A stretch of DNA of 48,416 bases, from NCBI GenBank assembly GCA_009391275.1, contig VEXF01000010.1:1-48416 (forward strand). The letters are read 5' to 3'. Source of the stretch: SAR202 cluster bacterium AD-804-J14_MRT_500m (GTDB lineage Bacteria; Chloroflexota; Dehalococcoidia; UBA3495; GCA-2712585). The position numbers and the translations under genes were made by a program. Shown one piece after another: positions 8,882 to 19,348 of the stretch (positions are counted from its first letter, which is position 1; each line of letters starts with the position of its first letter). The notes beneath the pieces were generated by a model that saw only the letters and a list, made by a program, of their open reading frames with translations, did not search any database and had not been told where the DNA came from.

Positions 8882-9501
8882 GGCTTCATATGGTGCGCCA
8901 TGGCCAGACAACATGGAATAAATCAGGCCGATTTCAAGGACAAAATCAGGTTTCTTTGAACGTTGAAGGTGTGGAACAGGCGCACAGTGCAGCTAGAAAA
9001 TTAAATTCTTTAAATGCTAAATTCCTTTACTCAAGTCCTTTGCCACGGGCGATGGAAACTGCGGGTATCATCGGGAGTTATTGCAGCTTGCCCACCATCC
9101 AATCGGGTCAATTAATGGAACTTAATCTAGGCGAGTTAGATGGAATCACCAGCCGAGAAATGAAAAAGGAATACCCAGATACCTATAAGTTATGGAGGAG
9201 TGATCCCTCTAAGGTCAAGATGCCGAATGGAGAATCTTTAGTGGAACTTCAGAACCGAATGTGGAGTCAAGTTATGGCATTGGGCTTACGACATCATGAA
9301 GATGAAATCATAGCGGTTTCCCATAATTTTGCTATTTCTGCCACGCTATGTCGCATGCTAAATATTCCATTGTCCAATTTCCATCGCATAGGAATAGACC
9401 TTGGATCAATTTCCACAATAGAGAAAATGGACGACAATTGGAGAATCATATCTCTAAACAAAGGATTTCAATTGACACCAATATCTTGTAATTCGAGCTA
9501 A
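8878..9501 (+). CDS. Histidine phosphatase family protein (phosphoglycerate-mutase-like)
   Basis: About 207 residues if started at GTG 8878, which overlaps the stop of the preceding gene as GTGA. The catalytic RHG motif is at the very N-terminus (HMVRHGQTTWN), the second histidine is in AVSHNFAISATLC, and SSPLPRAMETA is the usual third motif. The family covers cofactor-dependent phosphoglycerate mutases and broad-specificity phosphatases such as CobC-like enzymes. The sequence does not settle the substrate. An upstream in-frame start at 8779 would lie inside the CNNM gene and precede the catalytic strand by 30 non-homologous residues, so it was not used. Confidence 0.9.
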   Translation: MRLHMVRHGQTTWNKSGRFQGQNQVSLNVEGVEQAHSAARKLNSLNAKFLYSSPLPRAMETAGIIGSYCSLPTIQSGQLMELNLGELDGITSREMKKEYPDTYKLWRSDPSKVKMPNGESLVELQNRMWSQVMALGLRHHEDEIIAVSHNFAISATLCRMLNIPLSNFHRIGIDLGSISTIEKMDDNWRIISLNKGFQLTPISCNSS

Positions 9502-9504
9502 CAA

Positions 9505-10947
9505 ATGCCGATCCAGCGCTATTTTGAATCCGCCCTCAATCAGGCGCTAATTGACGCTTCGTTTTCGTCGTCCCCTCTACGGCTTTTAGTAGCGGTTTCT
9601 GGGGGTCCAGACTCTATGGCACTTCTTCATGGCTTAGTCAACCTTCGGTATAAGTCTGGAATCAGCATTCATGTTGCCAATTTGAATCACGAACTTAGAG
9701 GCAAAGATTCAGATTCTGACTCCCAACTCGTACACGATATATCAGCGCAATTGAAGGTAAGTTGCACCATCAAAACGCAAAGCGTTGCAACCTATCAGAA
9801 ACGATTCAAAATTTCTTCAACTGAATTGGCTGCACGAGAAATCCGGTACCATTTCCTGGCCAATTTGGCAACCCAGCAACGTTGCGATGCTATAGTGCTG
9901 GGACATACAGCAGATGACCAGGCAGAAACAATCCTTATGAACCTTATCCGGGGTTCAGGGTTGCAGGGATTGACGGGCATGGCGCTATTATCTAAGTGGT
10001 CCGGGACGTACAGGGATGGCCATTTGAAAGACCCCCAAACTACCTTGTTTCGTCCACTCCTGACAATGCGTAAATCAGATACGTTAGCCTATTGCACAAA
10101 TTTGAATATCCCGTTTCGGAAAGATTCGAGCAATGCATCTTCTACCTTTACTCGTGGCCGGATTCGCAATGACCTTTTGCCCAACCTGCGAAATTATAAC
10201 CCTCAAGCAGTAGACGCCATACTCCGGGTCTCTAGATCTGCCCAAATAGCGCTAGAATATCTCGAACGCGAAGCAGATGTTGCATGGGGACAATCTGTAA
10301 CCATGTTTAAAAATGGGGTTGCTATTGATATAAGTCAGTTTAATAACCTGCACCCTGCCCTGATGGTTATTCTTCTCCGACGGGCATACGCAGAGGCAAC
10401 TGGAGGTATCCAGGCCTTAAGTGAAACCCAGCTGCTCACGATGATTCAATTATTAGGCAAGAATTCAGTTTCTAACATAGATCTCCCTTTTGGAATTAGT
10501 TTCAAGAAAGAGGGAACCCAAGCGACACTAACGGATAGCACAGAAAATATTCCTTCCAGAATGTTTTCAGGTGAGCACAAAATAATGGTACCAGGCGTTT
10601 CGTTTTTCCCCCACTGGAGAGTCACTTCAACAGTTATAGAACGGTCTGCGCTACAGATGTCCCCGAATTCACATGAAATCGTTGTCGACGCTCATCGTTT
10701 GGGCGATAATCCGGTGGTAAGAACTCGCCGAGGTGGGGATAAGTTTTGGCCAATGGGGATGCCGAAAGAGATAAAACTTAATAGGTTTTTCATTAATTCA
10801 AAAATCCCGAGGATCTATCGGAGCGAAGTGCCATTGTTGATCACTGATATGGGAATTCAGTGGGTTGTGGGCCACCGTATTAGTGACAGAGTTAAGATCA
10901 CGTCCCAGACAAGTAAAATCATTAAGATAAAGTTTTCACTAACATGA
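9505..10947 (+). CDS. tilS: tRNA(Ile)-lysidine synthase TilS
   Basis: 480 residues. It ligates lysine to C34 of tRNA-Ile(CAU), which makes AUA decoding possible and is normally essential. The ATP pyrophosphatase P-loop SGGPDS is at residues 32-37. Further motifs are NLNHELRG, LGHTADDQAETILMNLIRGSGLQGLTGM and the RNDLLPNL element near residue 225. A C-terminal TilS substrate-binding domain ends the protein (TRRGGDKFWPMGM and VGHRISDRVKIT). It starts three bases after the phosphatase gene stops, so the three genes form an operon. Confidence 0.95.
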   Translation: MPIQRYFESALNQALIDASFSSSPLRLLVAVSGGPDSMALLHGLVNLRYKSGISIHVANLNHELRGKDSDSDSQLVHDISAQLKVSCTIKTQSVATYQKRFKISSTELAAREIRYHFLANLATQQRCDAIVLGHTADDQAETILMNLIRGSGLQGLTGMALLSKWSGTYRDGHLKDPQTTLFRPLLTMRKSDTLAYCTNLNIPFRKDSSNASSTFTRGRIRNDLLPNLRNYNPQAVDAILRVSRSAQIALEYLEREADVAWGQSVTMFKNGVAIDISQFNNLHPALMVILLRRAYAEATGGIQALSETQLLTMIQLLGKNSVSNIDLPFGISFKKEGTQATLTDSTENIPSRMFSGEHKIMVPGVSFFPHWRVTSTVIERSALQMSPNSHEIVVDAHRLGDNPVVRTRRGGDKFWPMGMPKEIKLNRFFINSKIPRIYRSEVPLLITDMGIQWVVGHRISDRVKITSQTSKIIKIKFSLT

Positions 10948-11021
10948 TACCCCTGACGGTTGTTGCTCCATTGAGATGATGCCGCTAGACCATGTACTGA
11001 GATCTTTCACGGACTTTCAAG

Positions 11022-11774
11022 TTATATCCTGTCATCCCACATGTTTGCAAAACCAGGTGGTAAAGAGGGCATGCCCCCCAAGCGGAGCCTTAATAATCCT
11101 CTAAAATCTTCCCATGCTGTTTTTACTACTTTGACACGGCTATCAGGGTCTTCTACCCATTCAACTGGGACTTCGTTGATCCGAAACCCTAAATTGCTAG
11201 CAATTAATAGCAACTCGGTATCAAAGAACCAGTTGTTGTTACGGACGAGTGGAACCAGAGCTTTAGTCGCGTGCCGACTTATTATCTTAAAGCCACATTG
11301 AACATCGTGGAATGATACGAAGAACATTCTCTGCACGATGAAATTATATATACGTGATATTAACTCCCGTTTAAAAGACCTACTAGTTTTCGCTCCTTGT
11401 ACTAGACGACTTCCGATAGCGATATCACAACCTTCTTCTATCGATTGTATTAATTTAGGTAATGCACTCAGGTTAGTAGATAAATCTACGTCCATATAAC
11501 CAACTATATCCGCGTTGCTTTCTAGCCATGTCATCCGTAACGCGCGTCCCCTTCCCCGTTGAGGTATATAGACATAGGAAACCCCTAAATACCGTTGTGC
11601 CAGCATTTCACTTACCGCACGGGTATTATCAGTAGAGCCGTTATCAGCAATTATCACCTTCCATGGATTATCAGGTAGGTTTTCTCTTAAAAATTCACTT
11701 AGGATCATGACGCATTGTGGCAGCGCCTTTTCTTCATTAAGGACTGGGATTACTATGTCTATGGTAGGTCCCAT
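11022..11774 (-). CDS. Dolichyl-phosphate-mannose-synthase-like glycosyltransferase (GT2)
   Basis: 250 residues with a GT-A fold of family 2: DIVIPVLNEE at the N-terminus, IIADNGSTDNTR at 41-52, the metal-binding DVD at 95-97 (YMDVDLST), then IGSRL and a conserved VQCGFKIISR. It has no C-terminal transmembrane helices, so it resembles the soluble DPM1/Alg5-type enzymes that charge polyprenyl phosphate with a sugar. Sugar and acceptor cannot be inferred. It stands alone between tilS and an oppositely read gene. Confidence 0.88.
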   Translation of the reverse strand: MGPTIDIVIPVLNEEKALPQCVMILSEFLRENLPDNPWKVIIADNGSTDNTRAVSEMLAQRYLGVSYVYIPQRGRGRALRMTWLESNADIVGYMDVDLSTNLSALPKLIQSIEEGCDIAIGSRLVQGAKTSRSFKRELISRIYNFIVQRMFFVSFHDVQCGFKIISRHATKALVPLVRNNNWFFDTELLLIASNLGFRINEVPVEWVEDPDSRVKVVKTAWEDFRGLLRLRLGGMPSLPPGFANMWDDRI

Positions 11775-11894
11775 AAAATTCCTTTATATTCTATACAAGC
11801 GATAACTCAACGTAAATGATAAGACCAGACCGCGTTTAAGAACTTCGCCTGCAATTTAGGACGACGGTTTGCATCAAACGCAGGAGGCTAATGC

Positions 11895-12848
11895 ATGACA
11901 TTGTTCCTCACAGATCAGGACGTAAATCGATTGATCACAATGGAAATGATGCTCAAGGCTATTGAAGAGATGCAATGTAATCAAGGTACTGGAAAAGCCT
12001 ATAATTTGCCACGAAGAGTGGTCATGACTAATAACCGTGAATTGGCAACGATGGGTGGTGGTTTATTTTATAAAGACGTGTTCGGCATAAAGACGTACAC
12101 AATAGTAGATGGAGCATACGCATTCCACGTTTCTTTGTACGACTCCGTTTCTGGTGAACTTTTAGCCTTTCTTCAGGCAAACCGTTTAGGGCAGCTTAGA
12201 ACCGGAGCCACTACCGGACTAGCAGTAAAATATCTTGCACCTGCCCAGGCCTCTACAGTTGGGATTTTGGGTTCCGGATTTCAAGCTCCTACCCAGCTCG
12301 AAGCTATTTCTTGCGTGCGCAATATCTCGCACGCTCAAGTATATAGCCCAAATGCTGAACACAGATCTGCTTTCGCGCAATCCATGACAGCATCCCTCGG
12401 AATCTCTGTGACCGCAGTTGACTATAGCAGGGCTCTAGTGCTTGATAATGAGATCACGGTTTGCATTGCTACCAACACTGACCCGATAGTTCATGGCGAA
12501 TGGCTCTTGCCCGGTGCTACGGTAATCGGCTCAGGACCCGCGAATTGGCGTTTCCCAGAATTAGACGACAGTGGAATCGTAAAAATGAACAAAATTTACG
12601 TAGATTCACTTGAGCAAGCCCAGTACGAGGCTGGCGATCTGTCAATCGCAGTAAGCAAGGGCTTAATACAATGGAATCAAATCTCCGAACTCCGACATCT
12701 CATATCGGGTTCTAGTGTTGCACGGCAGTCGGGAAAGGACCTCGTATATGCCAAACTAATGGGCACAGGTGTTGCGGACGTAGCTGCTGCAAAGCTTGTG
12801 TATGAGTCAGCTATTCAGGAGGGAGTTGGCGTAGTGATGGATTTCTAA
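11895..12848 (+). CDS. Ornithine cyclodeaminase / mu-crystallin family protein
   Basis: 317 residues. The family holds NAD(P)H-dependent ornithine cyclodeaminases, alanine dehydrogenases and ketimine reductases. Seen are the substrate-side motif LRTGATTGLAVKYL near residue 105 and the Rossmann motif GILGSGFQAPTQLEA near 125. The usual Gly-x-Gly-x-x-Ala/Gly reads GSGFQA. Typical domain order and length. The start ATG at 11895 follows AGGAGG by about five bases. Substrate cannot be assigned. It converges on carB. Confidence 0.87.
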   Translation: MTLFLTDQDVNRLITMEMMLKAIEEMQCNQGTGKAYNLPRRVVMTNNRELATMGGGLFYKDVFGIKTYTIVDGAYAFHVSLYDSVSGELLAFLQANRLGQLRTGATTGLAVKYLAPAQASTVGILGSGFQAPTQLEAISCVRNISHAQVYSPNAEHRSAFAQSMTASLGISVTAVDYSRALVLDNEITVCIATNTDPIVHGEWLLPGATVIGSGPANWRFPELDDSGIVKMNKIYVDSLEQAQYEAGDLSIAVSKGLIQWNQISELRHLISGSSVARQSGKDLVYAKLMGTGVADVAAAKLVYESAIQEGVGVVMDF

Positions 12849-12866
12849 AAAGATCCTTTTTATGTT

Positions 12867-15800
12867 TCAACGTAGAGGTTCATTTAGGTATTTATCTAGA
12901 CGTTCAATGCTGTAAGTTAGTGTCCCGATTAGGATGTTCTCTACTGCAACACGCGCAGTATCTAGCGACGTATAGCACGGAGTTCTAATTTCTGCAGCGG
13001 CTCTTCGTATATGAAAACCGTCTCTGAGGGTGGAAGCAACGTCCGAGACTGTATTAATTACGGTGGTCACCGTGCCATCGTTGATTACGTCCACTACGTT
13101 AGGACGGCCTTCGCCTAATTTTTTTGTGATCATCGTTACTTCGCCACCCATAGCCTGTATCATAGCGGCAGTCCCCTCAGTGGCATAAAGGTTGCACCCT
13201 GTTCGTAACAGGTCTTTTACCAAGTCTACCGCTTCGGCTTTATCTCTATCTGCAATGCTCAGTAAAACGGATCCGTGATCTTGCATTCCCAATTCCGCAG
13301 CTATCAAAGCCTTAGTCACAGCTGCCTTGAATTCGAAGTCCACCCCCATTACTTCACCGGTAGATTTCATTTCGGGACCTAGATACGAATCCACTCCAGT
13401 AAGTTTTGACATAGAGAAAACCGGCGCCTTGATTGCAACTAGTCTTTGTTTCGGCCAAAGTCCCTGTTTATATCCCATATCACATAGTTTTTTTCCTAGA
13501 ACAACTCGGGTGGCGAGATTTACCACAGGGGCACCCGTAACTTTAGAGATAAACGGAACTGTTCGGCTGGAACGCGGATTAACTTCTAAAACATATACTG
13601 TGGTGTCGTCATTTCTCACTTGAGGTTGGTTCGGGCTTCGGTAAGCACTTCCTCCGACGATGACAAATTGGACATTCATTAACCCCTTTACATCTAGGGC
13701 TATGCCAATTCGAGTAGTGTAATCTACGATGGCTGCCACTTCATGATCACTAAGGTTTAGTGCCGGGTATATAGCCATCGAATCGCCACTATGCACACCA
13801 GCTCTTTCGATGTGCTCGATGATTCCTGGTATTAGAACTGTCTCTCCATCACAAACCGCATCTACTTCACACTCTTTACCTTCCATGTACTGATCAACTA
13901 AGACTGGGCGTCCATTATCGAGTGATCCTGTAGCATTTAAATAGCTTATTAGTTCCCCAGCACTTCGAACTATCTCCATTGCTCGGCCACCCAATACATA
14001 GCTGGGGCGTACCACCACGGGATAACCTATGTTCTGCGCTACTTTAAGCGCATCTTCAACGGAATTTATTGCCGCACCTGGAGGTTGAGGTATGCCGAGG
14101 CGTTCCATGAATTCATCGAAGCGCTTCCTATCAGAGGCAATGTCTATGACCTCTGCGCTAGATCCTAGTATAGGCAGCCCGGCACTTTCCAAAACCTGAG
14201 AAAGATCTAGAGCTGTTTGTCCTCCGAATTGAACTACAGTAGGGGGCGGGATTCCATTTATCGTCTCATTGTCGATGATATCTCGGAGACTTTCTTCATC
14301 TAACGGTTCGAAATATAGACGATCGCTGGTATCAAAATCGGTCGAGACAGTTTCTGGGTTCGAGTTGACCAACACGCTTTTTACGGCCTCTTGTTGTAAA
14401 GCCCAGGCGGCATGGACACTGCAATAATCGAACTCGATCCCTTGCCCGATCCGAATCGGGCCGCTGCCAATGACAATTGCTTTAGCACCCTCCAAAGGTA
14501 GTGCTTCATTTTCTTGTTCGTATGTGCTGTAAAAATATGGGGTAACCGCTTCAAATTCCGCTGCGCACGTGTCAACCATCTTATAAACCGGTGTGATCCC
14601 CCATTCCTTCCGGATTTCCCTTACTCTTTCCGGCAACAAATCTGATAAAGCACCCACTTGATCATCTGAGAATCCTATGCGTTTCGCCTCTATCAGAAGA
14701 TCACGGTTGAGATCTTCCTTCAATAACCGGCGCTCCATACCCACTATTCGCTCTAATGCTGCCGTGAACCATGGGCTAATACCGCTCAATAAACTCAACT
14801 CCATAGGCTTGATACCACGGCGCAGTCCAGCCATTAATGCCCACAACCTGAGATCATTTGGGGATGACACCAAGTCTACCCCTGTAAAATTCCCGTTTTT
14901 ATTCCAGCTAGCGTCTTCCCATAGCAATGAGCGCCCCTCTACCTCCAATGATCGCACGGCTTTCTGAAGGGCAGATTCGAAGGAGTGGTCGATTGCCATC
15001 ACTTCACCAGTAGCTTTCATCTGGGTTGAAAGACCCCGATCCCCTACTGGAAATTTATCAAACGGCCAACGAGGAATTTTCACAACACAATAATCCAAAG
15101 CTGGCTCAAATGATGCCAGAGTTTTTTCTGTCACAGCATTAGGAATTTCGTCTAATCGTTTGCCTACAGCAATCTTCGCAGCAATCCTAGCTATGGGGTA
15201 TCCGGTTGCCTTACTCGCTAGCGCAGAGCTCCTGCTTACTCTCGGATTTACTTCAATTACATAATAGTCTGAATCTGAATGCCAATCTCCCTGAAAAGCT
15301 TTGGAAATCGCAGGATGCGGCCTTAAGGCAAACTGAACGTTACAGCCCCCTTCTATCCCGAGTTCCCGGATGATTTTTAGGCTTGATGATCTAAGCATTT
15401 GATATTCTTTGTCTGTCAAAGTCTGACTGGGAGCCACAACTATGCTATCCCCGGTGTGGACACCCATCGGATCAATGTTTTCCATGTTACATACGGTTAT
15501 GCAATTGTCAGCGCCATCCCGTATAACTTCGTATTCTATTTCCCGCCATCCTTCGAGCGATCGTTCGACGAGAATTTGATTAATCGGGCTTGCAGCCAGC
15601 CCATCTTGACAGATTTCCCGAAAGGTTTTTGTCGTCCGCGCCATTCCTCCTCCTGTCCCACCTAAGGTATAAGCAGGGCGCACAACAAGGGGCAATCCCA
15701 ACGTGTCGAGGGCTCGAGAAGCTTCTGTCATATTAGAAACTGTGACGCTATTTGGTTGTGGTTCACCTATGCTTATGAGCAGTTTCTTGAATTCCTCTCT

Positions 15801-16178
15801 ATCTTCTGCCTTTCTAATCGCCTTTAAAGGTGTGCCAAGTAGCCGTACGTTGTATTTTGATAGTATTCCACGTTCGGCTAACCCAACCGCCAAATTAAGT
15901 CCGGTTTGGCCACCTAATGTTGGAAGGATTCCATCCGGTTGTTCTTTCTTGATAATTCGTTCGACAACATCAACTGTTAGCGGCTCGATATAAATCGCAT
16001 CTGCTATGTCAAGATCTGTCATTATGGTGGCTGGATTCGAATTTACGAGAACAGTGATGACACCTTCTTCTCGCAGAGCCTTACAGGCTTGAGTTCCGGC
16101 GTAATCAAATTCTGCAGCTTGGCCAATAACAATCGGTCCCGAGCCCAACACAAGAACTTTCCTGGGTATATCAGCCAA
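12867..16178 (-). CDS. carB: Carbamoyl-phosphate synthase large subunit
   Basis: 1103 residues, with the internal duplication of CPSase large subunits: two ATP-grasp halves, each opening with [24 protein letters not shown] and [24 protein letters not shown] segments. Each half carries the [15 protein letters not shown] ATP-binding motif. A C-terminal MGS-like allosteric domain lies within about residues 945-1103 ([18 protein letters not shown]). The enzyme makes carbamoyl phosphate from bicarbonate, glutamine-derived ammonia and two ATP. It is the last gene of the pyr operon, separated from carA by one small unknown gene. Confidence 0.96.
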   Translation of the reverse strand: MADIPRKVLVLGSGPIVIGQAAEFDYAGTQACKALREEGVITVLVNSNPATIMTDLDIADAIYIEPLTVDVVERIIKKEQPDGILPTLGGQTGLNLAVGLAERGILSKYNVRLLGTPLKAIRKAEDREEFKKLLISIGEPQPNSVTVSNMTEASRALDTLGLPLVVRPAYTLGGTGGGMARTTKTFREICQDGLAASPINQILVERSLEGWREIEYEVIRDGADNCITVCNMENIDPMGVHTGDSIVVAPSQTLTDKEYQMLRSSSLKIIRELGIEGGCNVQFALRPHPAISKAFQGDWHSDSDYYVIEVNPRVSRSSALASKATGYPIARIAAKIAVGKRLDEIPNAVTEKTLASFEPALDYCVVKIPRWPFDKFPVGDRGLSTQMKATGEVMAIDHSFESALQKAVRSLEVEGRSLLWEDASWNKNGNFTGVDLVSSPNDLRLWALMAGLRRGIKPMELSLLSGISPWFTAALERIVGMERRLLKEDLNRDLLIEAKRIGFSDDQVGALSDLLPERVREIRKEWGITPVYKMVDTCAAEFEAVTPYFYSTYEQENEALPLEGAKAIVIGSGPIRIGQGIEFDYCSVHAAWALQQEAVKSVLVNSNPETVSTDFDTSDRLYFEPLDEESLRDIIDNETINGIPPPTVVQFGGQTALDLSQVLESAGLPILGSSAEVIDIASDRKRFDEFMERLGIPQPPGAAINSVEDALKVAQNIGYPVVVRPSYVLGGRAMEIVRSAGELISYLNATGSLDNGRPVLVDQYMEGKECEVDAVCDGETVLIPGIIEHIERAGVHSGDSMAIYPALNLSDHEVAAIVDYTTRIGIALDVKGLMNVQFVIVGGSAYRSPNQPQVRNDDTTVYVLEVNPRSSRTVPFISKVTGAPVVNLATRVVLGKKLCDMGYKQGLWPKQRLVAIKAPVFSMSKLTGVDSYLGPEMKSTGEVMGVDFEFKAAVTKALIAAELGMQDHGSVLLSIADRDKAEAVDLVKDLLRTGCNLYATEGTAAMIQAMGGEVTMITKKLGEGRPNVVDVINDGTVTTVINTVSDVASTLRDGFHIRRAAAEIRTPCYTSLDTARVAVENILIGTLTYSIERLDKYLNEPLR

Positions 16179-16256
16179 TCTGGGAATCTACCCATTGTGT
16201 TTCTTGGAAAATGGCGAGAACTGAATTGATAAAGTTTAGAGAATCCGGGTCTAAGC

Positions 16257-16667
16257 CTAATCGGTTGGCAATACCCCTGGAAGTTCTATGTATCCTTTGT
16301 TTTGAAATCCGTTCAATATTTGAAATACAAAACTGGCGAACAACCGAGTTTCTGCTTCCGAAGGCGGATCTGTTGCACCCTCCCAAGAAGTTCGAGGTGG
16401 GATTCTGAAACCTGTCACATCTTCTGATAATTTCTCTAACATAAGATATCCGACGGGGTAATCGATAACAGTGGAAGTCCCTAAATGCCTTGGTTTGACC
16501 ATTAATTGCCATTGGGAATTGGCTACACCTTTGCTTGAACTGACGTTATATCCATAATTACCGCATTGAAAATGTGGTAGATCTTTATCCATGAACTCCA
16601 AGACCTTACCGAATTCTGCTTGAAGCTCCAGTTCGACCCCTTGATCCAAAAGAAAATTCCCAAACAT
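16257..16667 (-). CDS. Hypothetical protein inside the pyr operon
   Basis: 136 residues, unrecognised, lying between carA and carB and read in the same direction. The sequence has protein-like composition with aromatic-rich strands (FQCGNYGYNVSS, GTSTVIDYPVGYLMLEKL) and a helical C-terminus (ETRLFASFVFQILNGFQNKGYIELPGV). No signal peptide, membrane helix or catalytic motif is evident. A rival frame at 16171-16512 is less protein-like and overlaps carB's start. Operon position suggests a link to pyrimidine or carbamoyl-phosphate metabolism, but nothing in the sequence shows it. Confidence 0.65.
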   Translation of the reverse strand: MFGNFLLDQGVELELQAEFGKVLEFMDKDLPHFQCGNYGYNVSSSKGVANSQWQLMVKPRHLGTSTVIDYPVGYLMLEKLSEDVTGFRIPPRTSWEGATDPPSEAETRLFASFVFQILNGFQNKGYIELPGVLPTD

Positions 16668-16805
16668 TGATTGCCTCCATCGGTGCAGCGAACCCGCCGC
16701 ATTATGTTTCCCCTATTTGCCGGACGACTTTGTATCCGCCCACTTACAGCAAGCGAGGAAATGTTGAGACTATTTTCTCCTTTTCTACTATCTTGGATCA
16801 AGAAT

Positions 16806-17921
16806 TCAGACTCCTCGTTTAATCAAGATTTGTTCAGATACCAAGTCTAGGAATCTATCAAATATATATTCGCTATCTCTAGGTCCAGGCGATGCTTCAG
16901 AATGATATTGAATCGTCAACAGTGGATATTCTCTGTGGCAGAGGCCTTCCACTGTCCCATCGTTCAGATTAACGTGGTTAATACTGATACTCTCCGGCAA
17001 AGTATCACCATCCACAGCATATCCATGGTTCTGTGATGTGATATAGACCCGGCCAGTCTGAATATCCTTTACCGGGTGGTTGGCTCCACGATGTCCAAAT
17101 TTTAATTTGAAAGTAGTCGCACCTAATGCTCTAGCTATTACTTGATGACCGAGGCAAATGCCTAATAAAGGTATTCGCCCTATTAAGCCAGACGTGGTTT
17201 TCACAATGTCGCTCAGTATAGACGGGTCACCAGGCCCGGGAGAAAGCAACACTCCATCTGGTTTGTAGTCTAGTATCTCCTTAGTGGTTGCTCCCGCAGG
17301 GACTACTGTAATCCTACAACCCCGTCGCTTCAACAATCTTAGAATGTTATATTTCAGACCAAAATCGTTTATTAATATATGGAAATTTTGTTCATGTATG
17401 TCACCATCATCATCCCCCTTCCACTCGTATGGCTTTACAGTGGTAACTGTAGAAACAAAATTGACATCATCGTATCGCGGTGCCATAGACAAGTTGTTTA
17501 ATGCGCCGTCCGGAGAATCTAGCTGGATTATCCCCGTCATGACACCGCGCCTGCGAATGCGACGGGTTATTGCTCGAGTATCAACTCCGTAAAGTCCCGG
17601 AACGGATCTTTGTTTCATAAAGTCATCAAGTGTCATATCGTTCATGCCATTGTTTGGGGTCAATGAATGTTCTCTTACGATGAAACCTGCCACCTGTACT
17701 TTGTTAGACTCATTGTGCTCTTCACTGATTCCATAATTACCTATAAGAGGGTATGTCATAACCACGAGTTGCCCACTATACGATGGATCGGTTAAGACTT
17801 CTTGATACCCGGTCATACCTGTATTGAACACTACTTCGCCAGACATTTGCCGTTCTGCGCCGAAGGAAAATCCAGGAAACACACTTCCATCTTCAAGTAT
17901 CAAGAACGACCTTCGCGACAC
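16806..17921 (-). CDS. carA: Carbamoyl-phosphate synthase small (glutaminase) subunit
   Basis: 371 residues. The N-terminal CPSase domain is followed by a class I glutamine amidotransferase domain with nucleophile Cys256 (LGICLGHQ) and catalytic His340/Glu342 (QYHSEASPGPRDS). It hydrolyses glutamine and channels ammonia to CarB. It starts two bases after the pyrB stop, so translational coupling is likely. Confidence 0.96.
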   Translation of the reverse strand: MSRRSFLILEDGSVFPGFSFGAERQMSGEVVFNTGMTGYQEVLTDPSYSGQLVVMTYPLIGNYGISEEHNESNKVQVAGFIVREHSLTPNNGMNDMTLDDFMKQRSVPGLYGVDTRAITRRIRRRGVMTGIIQLDSPDGALNNLSMAPRYDDVNFVSTVTTVKPYEWKGDDDGDIHEQNFHILINDFGLKYNILRLLKRRGCRITVVPAGATTKEILDYKPDGVLLSPGPGDPSILSDIVKTTSGLIGRIPLLGICLGHQVIARALGATTFKLKFGHRGANHPVKDIQTGRVYITSQNHGYAVDGDTLPESISINHVNLNDGTVEGLCHREYPLLTIQYHSEASPGPRDSEYIFDRFLDLVSEQILIKRGV

Positions 17922-17923
17922 CT

Positions 17924-19342
17924 TTAAAACCCAACTTCTTTTACTTTAGATCTATCTTTGGATTCTTCATGAGCCCTTGTTAAACCGTGGCTTTCTGCCT
18001 CTGCCCAATCGGAATAAAATCTGATTCGCGACAATTGTTCGTACGACTTTACTTCGAGTTGTTGTATGTCGTGGTAGATTTTTTTGCCTTTATACACATA
18101 AGCAGAAACATGCACTTCCCGCTCGCAATATTTACACAAAAACCAATTGGATGCACCTTGATGAACTACTATTTTACCGTCACAGTTTTGGGGTTCTTTT
18201 TGGCTAACACAGTTTAAATTGTCGCAATTCACGCCCTCTAATTGTGCGACTAGAAAACCAGATGTAAATTTTGTCGCATTGTTCGCATGGGAATCGCTCC
18301 AGGGCTTTTGTCTCAGGAGTAGTGCCAAGAGAGCCATTCGTACCGGAACGCCATTCCTGGCTTGCTCGAAGTATCGGCTTCGTGGATCCTCGTCAAGTTC
18401 GGTTGATATCTCGTCTACTCTAGGCAAAGGGTGCATGATCATTGCCTTTGAAAAGCCTTTTCTCCGGAGAGCTTGGCGAGAAACCTTGGGATATGATTTT
18501 CGAGGGCTTCCTGAATCTCGTTCTTTTTGGTGCCGAGTGAAATACAAATCCACTGAATCTTTTGAATAAGTCATATTCCTCGGGACATCTTCTTGGTAGA
18601 TAGCCAATTGATGCGGACGGGAAGGTGTCATATAAACAGCATCAATGTCAGTTCCGTCTTTTGATGGTGGTCCCCCTCCCCGAAATAGTGCACCTAAATC
18701 CAAATCAACTGGCTTAACCTTCTCAATTGGTGTGCCGTACACTGATCCTATTCGTCGTTTTATATGATCTGGTAGACCTAACCCCTCCCCTGGCACAAAG
18801 ATCAATTGAGCACCAAACCGTAGAAGTGCGAACGTAAGTGAATGGACTGTTCTGCCATTCTTAAGATCACCACACAAAACCACTCTGAGCCCATCTAATG
18901 TTCCGTGTTCTTCTCGAAGTGTGAAAAGATCGCATAACGTTTGGGTCGGATGTTCGTGCCCCCCGTCACCAGCATTTATGACTGGTACTTGTGAATAACT
19001 TTCGGCCAAATTAGACGCACCCTCCCAAGGATGTCGCATGACCATAAGGTCACAATACCCACTCCATACCCTGATAGTATCAGCAAGAGATTCTCCTTTT
19101 TCTATAGAAGACCCCCGGACATCAGAGGTTGTTATAGTTTGTCCGCCGAGACGTTTCATTGCTGATTCAAAAGACCCACGGGTTCTTGTGCTAGGTTCAA
19201 AGAACAAACTTGCCATAATATACCCGGCCAGCAAATCAGAGTACCCTCTAAGGTTTTCTCGGAAACTTTTAGCCAGATTCAGAACATCCAAAATGTCCTG
19301 GTTACTAAAATCTTCAATGGTATTGAGTCCATTTAAACGCAT
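17924..19342 (-). CDS. pyrB: Aspartate carbamoyltransferase with C-terminal PyrI-type zinc domain
   Basis: 472 residues against about 310 for ordinary PyrB. Residues 1-~345 form the catalytic chain: the carbamoyl-phosphate loop STRTR at 51-55, HPTQ at 131-134, and HPLPR at 304-308. It carries two extra loops, near 205-232 and 258-295. The C-terminus (about 365-412) matches the zinc domain of the regulatory chain PyrI: four cysteines spaced C-x4-C-x24-C-x2-C (373, 378, 403, 406), with the PyrI-like words CDNLNCVSQKEP and CKYCERE. The nucleotide-binding allosteric domain of PyrI is absent. A further ~60-residue charged tail has no known match. The gene follows pyrR by six bases and precedes carA by two. 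Confidence 0.94.
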   Translation of the reverse strand: MRLNGLNTIEDFSNQDILDVLNLAKSFRENLRGYSDLLAGYIMASLFFEPSTRTRGSFESAMKRLGGQTITTSDVRGSSIEKGESLADTIRVWSGYCDLMVMRHPWEGASNLAESYSQVPVINAGDGGHEHPTQTLCDLFTLREEHGTLDGLRVVLCGDLKNGRTVHSLTFALLRFGAQLIFVPGEGLGLPDHIKRRIGSVYGTPIEKVKPVDLDLGALFRGGGPPSKDGTDIDAVYMTPSRPHQLAIYQEDVPRNMTYSKDSVDLYFTRHQKERDSGSPRKSYPKVSRQALRRKGFSKAMIMHPLPRVDEISTELDEDPRSRYFEQARNGVPVRMALLALLLRQKPWSDSHANNATKFTSGFLVAQLEGVNCDNLNCVSQKEPQNCDGKIVVHQGASNWFLCKYCEREVHVSAYVYKGKKIYHDIQQLEVKSYEQLSRIRFYSDWAEAESHGLTRAHEESKDRSKVKEVGF

Positions 19343-19348
19343 CGTTTG

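Noticed and set aside
12848..12870. AAAAAG/CTTTTT inverted repeat after the ornithine cyclodeaminase-like gene
   Set aside because: AT-only short stem with a 3-base loop and no separate T-run; too weak to call a terminator.
16171..16512. Minus-strand frame of 113 codons overlapping the carB start
   Set aside because: It overlaps the better-composed 16257-16667 frame and carB, and its translation is arginine-rich and lacks strand/helix pattern.
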